A stretch of 64,000 bases of DNA from Phoronis australis (Eukaryota; Phoronida; Phoronidae): contig NMRA01000014.1 of assembly GCA_002633005.1 (NCBI GenBank), positions 462,467 to 526,466 of the forward strand, written 5' to 3'. The notes beneath the pieces are model-generated. The model was given only the letters and a program-made list of their open reading frames with translations, was not told the DNA's origin and ran no database searches. The stretch's first letter is position 1. The number at the start of each line of letters is the position of its first letter. Made by a program: the position numbers and the translations under genes. This document shows, piece after piece, positions 32,212-42,422 of this stretch.

Positions 32212-34235
32212 GTGAATATTTGATTCAAGGCCGGTAGTTGATTTCGGGAAGTGCCCGACTTGTTTCTAAATCCTTGCCTCATCACTTAAAGTGGTATATA
32301 ACGTGAAAAACGATTAAATTATTACATTGATAGGTACTCTGCCACTGAAACAAATATCACATTGTTCACCAGGTATTTTGCAGTTTGTTCGCAAAGATTT
32401 TGAATTTCTGCCAAAGCATTTTCCTTTTAGTTTCGAATTCCAAAAACGACCTGTCAACTGAAAATTTTCTCTCACTCCGCAATTCACATGTTATCATTTG
32501 GTCTGGCAAGACATAGACCAGCGTTATATGAAAAAAGTGAGATTTAACGTTTAATGTTAACGAAAAAATGGCACCTTTCGAGCTGCAGCCAACAGCATAC
32601 GTGCATATATACCATTAGAATCGAAGAATTCGAAAACTGTATTGGGATGAAAGATTTTATATTCTTGCAATATTCAAATTGAATAACTCTCTGGTTACCA
32701 TCCCCAAGAAGCAGATTTGCCACAATTCATTTTTTTGTTCTTATGTTGATAAATGTTTAGGCTACAAACTCTAAATGGGGATTTATTTGCATTTTGAATA
32801 CAATTGGTATCTGGTTTAAGGATATTATTAAACCTCTCGGTCCCCACTTTCCCTGAGACAACATCTGCCAAACTCAAGCCATTAGCGAGCCCTGTTTTGG
32901 CTGTAAAGCAGCTGTTCACCGACTTCAAAAAAATCCGAATAACTTTGCACTCCCAAAAACATGACAAAGAATCTCAGGGTCCTTTCCACAGAATGTGCAG
33001 AGCGATTATACCAATTTTATATAAGAAGCAATTTGTAGTAAGGATTCTGAGTGTAAGTCTAATCTGGAACCATTAAGATTCGTGTCTTTAGTGAACGAAG
33101 AATACAACCTTAAGACAGTTCTCCACCATTCATCTGAAAGCTCTCTATCAGGACAGTCTTCCTACTTATTTTGAAATTTTGTTTTTTTTTGTATAAGCAA
33201 GTAACTAACTTATCATACACACTGTTCTAACTTTTACATGTATTGAGTAAAGTGGTAACAAACTATGGGCGGTGAGGAAGAATGAGTTTTGAAGAATCTA
33301 CATATTTAAGTAAGTTGCAAACAACCCATCGCACGCCCACGAATACAGTGAATGGTGGAGAAAATGCATAATAATTACGAAATTCTTCGTAAGATATCAA
33401 ATTACCATTAGAATCTATCAAATCGTAAACATATACAATGCCCTTTGCATACCAAACTTCATAAAATATATACTTCTTGTCAATTGAGTCTTTGGGATTG
33501 AACCAAATTGGGTGGTGGGACTCATTGACTTCTTAACAGTGAAAATTCCAAACAATTCTCCAACATTTCGAAAAACTTCTCCCAAAAACTGATTCTTAAC
33601 CGAAGACTCAAGAGAACGATAATAGGCCTTACCAAAATGGGACACATTGTGTACAGATAAGTGGTTTTCTTCTAGGCCCTCTCGTCACGAACCATCAATC
33701 TTCTGAACCACGAAATTTTAAGGGATTTGATGAATGACTTCAGATGAACCATTTTGCATCTTCCCACCCAAAAATCTTAAATCAAGGTAGTTCTCTTACT
33801 TTTGGCAGGTTTATTGTCCCCAATGAAACTGTAAAATAGTTTGTTAAGGTCAATCTGATTTAACAATAGTTATTAGTTGAATTAATGTAAAAGTCGACAC
33901 TAAGGGCAGTAAATGAATCTCTATGCCAGATCAAATTATGGACACAAGCCTTATACACTGAGTTTCATTGAACCAATTATTGCCATTCAGACCAAAATCC
34001 AATCTGAAGCCTACTCCGTACAATGGTAACTTTTGTCTTAGCAGAATTTTACGAAAATGGGGCCCAAAAAGTAGCCTGCTACGCGATGGACCTAAATTGG
34101 TATTCTGGCCTAAATGATCAAAATTTACGACTATCGTGGCTGTAAACTTATGGAGAACAAATTTAGTTGATCACCTTATGATTTACAATCTTATATCCCT
34201 GAACGATTTGAGAACTGGCAAACCACCGTAGACAC
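32212..34235 (+). other. Intron, no feature recognised
   Basis: About 2 kb without convincing frames. 33418-33645 (-) encodes NQFLGEVFRNVGELFGIF but matches nothing I know. Confidence 0.4.
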
Positions 34236-34330
34236 ACTGAGAGAGAGAAACATTTATTTATTTAATCATATAGATCATACCCTGTTATGTGACTGGGTGG
34301 CCAACAAAGGCTAGAGCCGCTACTATCTGA
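34236..34330 (-). repeat. LINE-tail-like sequence with (GA)n
   Basis: GAGAGAGAGAAACATTTATTTATTT is, on the minus strand, an A/T-rich run of ATAAATAAATG followed by TTTCTCTCTCTC. The LINE relic ending at about 46920 finishes in the same way (AATAAAGGTTTCTCTG plus a microsatellite), which suggests a related 3' end. No coding part is visible beside it. Confidence 0.35.
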
Positions 34331-34335
34331 CCACC

Positions 34336-34896
34336 GAGTAATAATAAATCAAATACGTATTAACAATTAAAAAGAAAAATATAGATAACAACAGGAAAAG
34401 TACTTCTACAATGAAAAAGATAAAATGCACTTTTATTTAAAATGCAATGCGGCTTACCTGCACACATGAAATGATATTTCCAGTTATGATGTTCTCACTT
34501 GAATGAGATTACAATGGTATACGTGCTGTAAATAAATCATCGTTTAAAGTTTCAAGACCACGATTATTCCTGAAACCGTATTTTACACACCACTTAGTGT
34601 TGTGAATTTGCGACACGTGACAAAAGCGTAATTTGTGTGCTCACCTATTTCATGAACCGAGATAATTTCTGTCTAAAATGAGACGGATAACTGAATTGGC
34701 TTTGTGTTCATGAAACGATATTTTCAAAGTTTTTGTCTTTGGTCGAAATTGTACCCGAATTTTAGTCTTTTTTGAAATATTTTTTGGTCCCAGGACTACG
34801 TTTCATGAAACTGTCATGCTGTCATTCCATCACATGCCACGTTGCGCTTGTTGAACAATGCTGTTGACTTTACACCAACAAGCTTACTTGAGACCT
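34336..34896 (+). other. Intron with TTCATGAAAC-type words
   Basis: GTTCATGAAACG (34708), CGTTTCATGAAACT (34800) and ATTCATGAAACGG (35811) recur around the MITE. They are probably ends of a further small repeat. Confidence 0.3.
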
Positions 34897-35808
34897 TAAA
34901 GGCGAAGGCAACATTTTCATGTCATTTTTAGCAAAAATAAGATTCGTTGATTATCCCAGAGGTATTTTTCACCTAATTACAACTTTTAGTAATTTAAGTA
35001 AGTTAATTAATCATTCATTCTCTACTCCGGAAGTGACGTTGTGGGAGGCAAGAATTTCGCGTCGATTTCTTTTCATATAGTCTGACTGTGAGAGCTGTCG
35101 AATCAGTCATTGATCTGCCTCATTTGTGATAATTTCGGTCGTTGTTTGGTTTGGTTTACGAGTCATTCAATAGGAAACACCGTTGCTGCGTACCGGGAAG
35201 TACTCATTATCACATGGAGCCTGTCAGCAGCCCTGCTGCGATGTTGACTATTGAGAATGAATACAGTCCTAGTTCAATACCCAGTGAAGAGGACAGTTCG
35301 TCGTTCAATGAACATATTGGTGAACCAAACTTTGGTAAGTTTATTGTGGACTTGTCTAAAGTATTGTAGCTATTTAGAAGGTGCCAGGTGTGTGGCGAGG
35401 GAGTCACACGATGGGATATAAGCAGTTTGCGTGCTCAGTGGGAGTGTGTCACGGGACACTCGAGTAAATGGGACAGTTGTTCCTCTGTCCATAAGACGAT
35501 AATGAGTACATCCCGGTATGCAGTAGGCTAATAGTGCGGCATGTCGACTGACTCGTAAACAAACGCAAACGACGACCAAACTTATCAAAACCCAGATAAA
35601 ACAATGACTGACTCGGCAGCTCTCACAGTCAGACTATATGAAAAGAAACTGGCGCGAAGTTGTTGCCTCCCAAAACGTCACTTCCGGAGTAGGTGACGAT
35701 TAATTGTTTAAATTACAAAACCTGTAAATAACTGAAAATTATGTCTGGGATAATCAACGAACCTTCATTTAGCTAAAAATGTCATGAAAAATGTTGCCTT
35801 CGCCTTTA
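34897..35808. mobile_element. Long-TIR non-autonomous DNA transposon (foldback-like MITE)
   Basis: 34897-35111 and about 35603-35808 are inverted copies of roughly 210 bases. The ends are TAAAGGCGAAGGCAACATTT and the complement of GTTGCCTTCGCCTTTA. Shared inner blocks include CATATAGTCTGACTGTGAGA and CTCCGGAAGTGACG. The left flank is TTAA and the right flank is TTAC, so a degraded TTAA target (Kolobok-like) or a TA target is possible. The interior has no transposase; 75-codon frames on both strands are unassigned. Confidence 0.65.
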
Positions 35809-36583
35809 CTATTCATGAAACGGTCTTAAGTGGTAATTTCTGAGAGATCCTATGGAAAAAAAATACATGACCCGTCACAGAATTGGCTAAATTTTACCAC
35901 GGTGTTCACATCCACCTCAAACGACACAAATCACCATAGTGCACTTGTTGACCTCTCCGTCTATTTTGATGCACCCCTGAAATTTTTACTTAAACGTTAA
36001 AAAATCAGCTTGAAATGAACTGTTTTGGTAACAACGCTAACCCATGTGAATTAAGGACTGTTCAGGTAAATATAACATTCATCCCCAGTCCAAAAATATA
36101 GTTTTTAATGAAATAAAAGCACAACCCTTTGTAGGGGCACTCATTTTGCCGTACCACCTAATATAGGTACCCAAAATCAAACGAAGTTATAGGTAAGGAT
36201 ATAGCAAACTGTAACAAATATACTCTTGAAATTTATAGACAATGAATTAAAATTCCAATAACAAAGCTAAAACGACAGTTTTTGTTGGTTGATTGGCGAG
36301 GTTTACAGAACAAATATTTATTGATGTTGTATGTTCGTATATTTTGCTTTGTTCAATATCTCATACTGTCACGTGAGTTTTTTCTGTTGTGAAAAGAAGG
36401 AAAAAATAGACAAAATACTAGTAATTTTAATGTTTGTTACCGTAGTGAAATGAAGCACTTCTTTCGATCAAGCCCAAGAAGGGGGAAGCTATTCCCGACG
36501 TACAGCCAGCATCGGAAGTCGGTGCTTATAAAGAATGGCCAATGTAATTCCCGGGTTTGCTGACTAATTTTGCCGGGAAATCC
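35809..36583 (+). other. Intron, no feature recognised
   Basis: AT-rich, no exon or clear repeat edge. Confidence 0.4.
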
Positions 36584-36838
36584 ATGCGCGCACCCAGCCT
36601 TCAAATGGGGGGGGGGGCTCGAATTCCTGACGTTGGGGACCTTTTGCTAACAAAAGAACTGGCGGACTAAAAAAAAAAAGAAAAAAAAAAAAACCCGGGA
36701 GCACCACTGTGAAGTGCGCGTTTGCGATTATTTAGTGGGCTTTTGTCCAATTTGCTCGGACTTTTTGTCTCTCAGGGATGGACCTTTTGGCCCACTTTGC
36801 CAAATGAGCCCCCCGAGCCCCCCTGGGTGCGCGCATGA
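36584..36838. repeat. Short MITE with ATGCGCGCACCCAG ends
   Basis: The left ATGCGCGCACCCAG and right CTGGGTGCGCGCAT are perfect inverted ends. GAAATC occurs at both outer edges and could be a target duplication. Inside are runs of G, A and C typical of repetitive filler. Confidence 0.6.
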
Positions 36839-37186
36839 AATCGCTGGTTTTGTTTGAACAAAAGAAAAAAACTCAAAATGAACCAATGTTATTTGGTTTT
36901 ATTTGACATCTACAACACTCAACCAAAACTCAGTGCAACTGGCAACCTGAGATTAACAGCGCTAACTCTCGCGTCTAGTCTCAGTGTCGCAAGCTTCAAT
37001 AATAGAATGCCCTAGGCAAGTGCAGGAGTTGGCATTTCAGTGCAAGAATTTTATGAGATAACAAATACAGCCGGTCACTTTTATCTATTTTGCTAGTAAG
37101 AATAATATATAATCATATGTGGAGGCGGGTCTCGGCTTTGTTAATGTCATGCTGTTGCTGTACACAGCCAGTGGTACGAGCCCCAG

Positions 37187-37428
37187 CGCCTGTTCCAAGA
37201 AACTGACTTAAGTTTATTTTTACTCAAGTCTATGAGTTGTCTTGACTTCAAAACTTTGAAACTTCGTCACCCCGAAAGTTTGTCGATCTTAAGACAAAAC
37301 TTTAATCAAGAACTAACGTGAACCTTAAGACAACTGTCTTGGAAGGGACTCAGACTAATTGGAGTTTCAACTTAAAATTGACTGATAAGATTTTTCTTAG
37401 CTAAGTCAGTTTTCTTGGAACGGGCCCC
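37187..37428. repeat. MITE with GTTCCAAGAAACTGACTTA ends
   Basis: The left GCCTGTTCCAAGAAACTGAC is inverted at the right as GTCAGTTTTCTTGGAACGGG. The interior is AT-rich with AAGACAACT-like words. It has no coding capacity. Confidence 0.6.
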
Positions 37429-37517
37429 TGATATATATCTAGTGACCTTTCACAGTGTCCTCATGTGAGAGAAATTCTTAAAAGCCCCCATTCCATAAAC
37501 ACTCCACAACATTTCAG

Positions 37518-37688
37518 TTAACGGCGGTGAAAGCGCATGGACGACTTGGACCCGTTGCTCCGTCTCATGCGGCGGCGGAATACACAATAGGTCACGCACG
37601 TGCACCAACCCGGTGGCCAGAAACTGGGGCGCCTACTGTAAAGGACATTTATATGAATCCAACAGGTGCAACACATTCCCTTGCCCAA
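37518..37688 (+). CDS. Semaphorin (copy 1) exon: thrombospondin type 1 repeat
   Basis: The acceptor ACAACATTTCAG and donor CCCAA|GTAAGT bound a symmetric phase 1-1 exon of 171 bases. It encodes one complete TSP1 module: WTTWTRCSVSCGGG, then RSRTCTNPVARNWGAYC, and CNTFPCP at the end. All six cysteines are present. TSP1 repeats occur in class 5 semaphorins, which usually have seven; only one was found here before the Thr-rich exon. Symmetric exons are easily duplicated or lost, which may explain the number. The exon splices in frame after the PSI exon (31840-32211). Confidence 0.95.
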
Positions 37689-38009
37689 GTAAGTTTGCTC
37701 TGTATAAACCAAAGCAGCCTTTGCGGAACATTGCAATTTTCAAACGTCTTTGAAAACTAACTCTAGACGAATCGGTCTAAAACCGCTAAAACGTTGTCTT
37801 GTGACTGGTATGACCTCCAATCAGTCTACTGACTGCATCCAAAACTTGATTTGTATGTTGAGCAACTCAATGGCACACTACAAGTTTTTTTTTTAATTTG
37901 TACTTGAATAATGTGGCAAGAGAGCGCATGCTAATTCTATGTTTGCTGACAGGAAGCTGTTGTGAAACAATAACTCGACTTTATATCCTATGGTCAGATG
38001 TTAGGGGAT
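37689..38009 (+). other. Intron, no feature recognised
   Basis: No exon, transmembrane segment or stop that could end copy 1 was recognised. Confidence 0.35.
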
Positions 38010-38797
38010 TCTTTATTTAGATATTCATATAAGTTATTCGAACCATTGTTAGTGTACAACTTTTGCCCTGACGGTTCTGTCAGTGAAAGGGTAACCTGAC
38101 TTCGTGGCCCCCGACGAGCTAGTTAGTAGATTTGCAGTTTTGCGGCTAATTCACCAAAATAACCACGTGGACATTCTGTTTTTTTTCTCCGGCTCACTAG
38201 TATAGTCTTTTCGTGACTGGAAGTTTGGTTTCTAACATTGGTTGGTTTACATGTATGTTCGTGATGTCTTCAGTCCGGCCGCGATGGGCCCGATCGAGTT
38301 CCGAGCCCTTTGCAGCGATAGCAAGCGTTTTGTGTGTTTAGAATCGCAAGTCTAAAATCACAACACACAGTTATGCTCTCCTGTATCTATTTCACGGACG
38401 AATAATTTGAATGTATCACCGAACAGACCCCAAACTCCTGCGACCTACCTTGGTAAATTGGCTTACTGAACTTTGTAGGCTACGGTACGTTCAAGTACCT
38501 AAAATCAGTAACAGCGAAGTAAAACAACACGTTTCTTCAATATTTCGAAGTATTTGTAAGGGTTTGACATCGAATTTGGATGATTTATTGGGGGGAAATG
38601 ATGAATTAAAAGCGATAAGCTGACAACGGTAAGCATGTTGTGAACAGCTGAACAGACTGCATTTGAACCTCTGACGTAATTGGTTAAATTCAATACCTCC
38701 GTCTGCCGTCAGGTGTCAGGTAGTAGTTGCTGTTATTGAGTGGAACTACTCTATCTAAATTGATAGAAACTAGGTTGTTTTTTGGTGGCATTCTCCT
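38010..38797 (+). repeat. Dispersed repeat family, copy A
   Basis: The stretch is the inverse of 59041-59793 over nearly its whole length. Shared blocks include TCTTTATTTAGA-like start, TGTACAACTTTTGCCCTGAC, GGCTAATTCAC, AAACTCCTGCGACC-like, CTCCGTCTGCCGTCAGGTGT and GGTGGCATTCTCCTT at the end. It carries no intact protein in both copies, so it is probably a non-autonomous element. Identity looks like roughly three quarters by eye. Confidence 0.7.
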
Positions 38798-41483
38798 TTA
38801 AGGGTGAGTCCAGGGCGTGGAATCTAATCTCTGTACTCGAAACGATCTCGAAATTATTTTTGACAATTTCTCTCCTACTTTTGTACAAACTCAAGGTAAG
38901 TAGTTATGAGACTGTGCTCGAATACCTTATACATGCATGGACTACGTCATGGAATACGGGAAAGTGGGCCCGAAGCGGTATTCCATGGTTGGTATATAGT
39001 CTCATGATGAAATATATACATGTATTCACGTATCACTACGGCACACTTGATTGCACTTGTTCATTTGAACTACCTTAAACGTTCAGTCAAGACGTACTTC
39101 CTGAAAAAGCTGATTCAGTGTTCTAAAATTTAGAAACCTTCAGCAAAATGTATTACCTATTCCGACTCACGCTGATCAGCCGTTATTTTAAACATAGGTT
39201 AGTTGTATACCTAACGACTCCAACAAAATCCGGCAAAAATCTAATTTCAATCAAGCGGAAATGTTTTGGTATGGATGCTTACCGTATATTAACATTGAGT
39301 ACTAAGATAACTATAAAATTGCGACCTAATATCGAGTAAGAATGGCACCATCGACTGCGTCTTGCATCCTTCGTAGACGGTCCTTTCGCTTGCTGTAACG
39401 TAAATTCGGCTTTTCTCGATACAATCTTTAGTTCCACTTCTGGGAATCAGCAACCTCACAAAACATAATTCCCAGGGTTATTTTTCTGTGCCACGATTTA
39501 TGTATATCATTGTTTCCATTCCGGGAGCTAAAACGAAAGCTAGACACAGGAAACGGAAAAATTCATGGAAGGTAAAACGCCAAATTGCTGGACAACTGTT
39601 TAGTTAACATTACGAGTTCTAGTATTTTGCCTGGATGTATTCTTTCTAAGTTTAGGAAAAACTTAATTTTAATGTTATTAATTGGTTCACTTTTTCAACA
39701 CGTATGATTTACAAACTGAGCATTCTTATCAATTCATTATGAGATGAAACTTTACTAAGTATTCCTAGGCTCGCGCTCGACTTTTTAAGGTACATGCACT
39801 AGCCAACATAGCTAAAGCATCTGAAATCTTTTAGCCATTTTCAAAAAATATTAGCCAAATAATATCCCTTTTGCCAACCCCAGAAATTGATGAAATTATC
39901 GCTAGACGGACCGAACGCTACTTTTTATGTTATAATGCACAGGTCTTTTTTTAGAATATTCTATAAGAACAGACGTTTGCTTTAAGGAAAAAACAAACGA
40001 TCAATATTCCAAGATCATATAGCAACCTAATAAGTTGGAGGACACGTCAACCAACTTGGGTTTTATAATGACCTAAAAAGTTTGGGCGAGTTCTCCCTAT
40101 CCCCAGATACGACAGGGGTACGCCGGGGGTACGCTGGGGCCATGGGTATTTCATTGATATTGACCTAAAAATGGACATTTGATTGATGTTGACCAAAAAC
40201 AATTAGGCAAGGATTCCCCCTATTCCGGGTTAGTTCGAGGGTACGATGGCCACGTGGGCATTTTGATGAGCAAGACGTTTAGGTCCTAAAACGTTAAAAT
40301 AATGTCTACCTTCCTTTCTTTGGGTCGCCACCGACATGCAAACGCGTTATAGCATCTCACTAATTTTTTACACTTAAGACATTGAGCAGGCTAACTAGGT
40401 ATGGCATGTAACGTGATTTTATTTAAAAATATATAACAAGCTCGTTCGTCACCGGAGTCGTCCTCAACTTCTACTCTTTGAAAAGAAAACCTGCAAGGTT
40501 CAAGTCTCGAATAACATAAGGCACGACAAATTATGCGATGAAAATAGGTAATGTTAGTAATGAATTAGGAGAGATCATGTAGTATGAAAATTATGAATTC
40601 AAACATTGAGTTTAAGTTACATGGCGTTTGAGTCAGCTCATCTCAGTTCAGTTTTCCCCCAAAGAAATTTAATACCATCAGATTAGCTCACACCACGTCG
40701 CGAATGTAAAAAAATATTGAGAGACTGGATCGCGTTTGTCGCCCAAATGGTCTTCTATTGAATTTTGTCATTTTGCTGTTGTCACTTGCAGACGGCACGC
40801 AGCAGCACCTACACGAAAAATCGCCATTGCCAGGAGCGCTTAGCCCCTCCTACACATTTAAATATTTCGTTGCGGTGAAAGAGTGACTGTGAGTCGACAC
40901 GGCAGTAGGTTTCCCGAAATATTTTTATATAGTCAAGTTGCGAAAACATTAGCCAAGTTGGCAAATGGACTAAGCTCCATCATCGCCAGTGCCGCCCAGA
41001 ATTTGCCAATAACAAGCTGGCGAGCGGCTTGTGCGAGCCTAGTACGCACAATAATGACTTCGTTGTAGAAAATCTTGTCACTTAACCGACGCTGGAACTA
41101 ATTCATTCAACGAAAACTAAGTCGGGTTTATAAGATTCTGCTTGGATATGGATGAGTCCTCTCTGTTAAATTATCACGATCAAACAGTTATTTTACACTC
41201 TTAACAATGAGTATATTGATGGTCTGTACTGAACGTATTCCAAAGACGTCAGTAATTTGGTTACGATTGCCAGTACGTGTTACGATAAATAGGCTATTAA
41301 AAGTAGAGCCCCTCCAACTGGTTCTATCAATTTCTATCCACTATAATGAACGTCTGAAAGTTCATCACTATCGAGTTCATTAAACATGGTTACGAAGTTG
41401 TCTACATTTTTGATGTCGTTCGCTTACTTCAACATAACAGCTCAACCGGTGTAATCGAAAAGTTGAATACGTTTCCATTCAAG
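38798..41483 (+). other. Intron between TSP1 and Thr-rich exons
   Basis: 40089-40275 has two similar units around CCCTAT...GGGGTACG and CATTTGATTGATGTTGACC-like words. At 40792 (CACTTGCAG|ACGG) a phase-1 frame runs to a stop at about 40885 and could be an alternative last exon, without family support. No signal peptide or promoter for a second gene was found. Confidence 0.35.
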
Positions 41484-41747
41484 CGCTAACGTGTACTCCA
41501 AATGCTACCCACAACACCACTACAGTTTGTTTCACACATACGTCGACAGAGATGACTAGCACTACTGCAACGAATGAACCAACAACATCAATCACTCTAT
41601 TACGGCAGACGACAGAAGATGCCAAAGCCACTAGACGGGTATCTTCAGGACACAATAAAATGACAACCTTCATAGACAAACTAGCTACGACCGAAACTTC
41701 ATCAATAGCTACGACCGAAACTTCATCAATAGCTACAGCAGTTGGTG
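41484..41747 (+). CDS. Thr/Ser-rich mucin-like exon linking the two sema modules
   Basis: The acceptor CCATTCAAG and donor GGTG|GTAAGT bound a symmetric phase 1-1 exon of 264 bases (88 codons). It splices in frame after the TSP1 exon (phase 1) and before the sema start at 42338 (phase 1). The peptide is rich in Thr and Ser (NATHNTTTVCFTHTSTEM, then TSTTATNEPTTSITLL), with a directly repeated 24-base unit coding ATTETSSI. Such stretches are typically O-glycosylated spacers outside the cell. If unspliced, the frame would stop at about 41785, so it could instead be a last exon of copy 1. Confidence 0.6.
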
Positions 41748-41960
41748 GTAAGTGTCGACCGTTGATGGCCAGAGTCGACAGGTGATGATAAATGTTCACA
41801 TTTTGTAGAAAGTGTCGACAATTGATGCAATTATCGACAGTCGGTGGCATCTGTCGACAGTTGATGACCAATGACGACAGGTAGTGCCCAGTGTAGACAA
41901 TTGGGGGCAAGATTCGACAGCTGATGGCAGGTGTCGACAGTTGATGCTGAGTGTTGACAA
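41748..41960. repeat. Degenerate 20-21 base minisatellite starting at the splice donor
   Basis: About ten units resembling TGTCGACAGTTGATGnCCAG follow each other, for example GTGTCGACCGTTGATGGCC, TCGACAGTTGATGACCAA and GTGTCGACAGTTGATGCTGA. The array begins within a few bases of the GTAAGT donor of the Thr-rich exon. A 191-codon minus-strand frame over it is only a product of the repeat. Confidence 0.8.
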
Positions 41961-42337
41961 AAAGACTCTGCATCTTGTAGGCGTACGCACTACAGAGTGT
42001 GGGACTGTCTATGTGTGCCGCTTTACACAGGGACACTTCAATGGTTGAGACCATTTACTGTAGCAAACTTGGTAGCAAGTCCTTCTTTGAGATCCTACTC
42101 GAGGCAAAAAGTTGTCCGCCTCGGCAATTTAACTTGAAGACCTGAATTGCCAATTTATTGAAGCTTTGAAACCTGCTCTAATGTAACTCTTTTTTAAGTT
42201 TAAGCAAAGCATCAATTCTAAAAAATATAATGCTTTCTGGCCTCATGGGATTACTATATGAAATCACTCTCTAAAGTCTTTATATATTTGTCAAATATCT
42301 ATTACTTGTAAATCAGACAATGGCTTCCCTATTTCAG

Positions 42338-42422
42338 AGCTAACTTTTGAAGGCGACACTGGCGAGCCGGGCTACTTTCGACATCTAACCATAATGGGTG
42401 AATTTGTTTTCGTGGGAGCCAA
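42338..42422 (+). CDS. Semaphorin (copy 2) exon: start of second sema domain
   Basis: The acceptor CCCTATTTCAG opens in phase 1, and the donor GCCAA|GTAAGT leaves phase 2; both phases equal those of 1474-1591. The peptide reads ELTFEGDTGEPGYFRHLTI, then MGEFVFVGAK, matching the sema start F-x-x-L...V-x-V-G-A-R/K. The copy 1 exon is 33 bases longer at the N-terminal side. No signal peptide is encoded, so this is either a continuation of the upstream protein or has a first exon I could not see. Confidence 0.8.

Noticed and set aside
38798-38895. Possible transmembrane exon ending copy 1 (hydrophobic run before GTAAGT)
   Set aside because: It would need phase 0 entry, whereas the TSP1 exon ends in phase 1, and phase 1 gives an immediate stop.
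41479-42054. 191-codon minus-strand frame
   Set aside because: It covers the Thr-rich exon and the minisatellite; its repeated words are the complement of those repeats.
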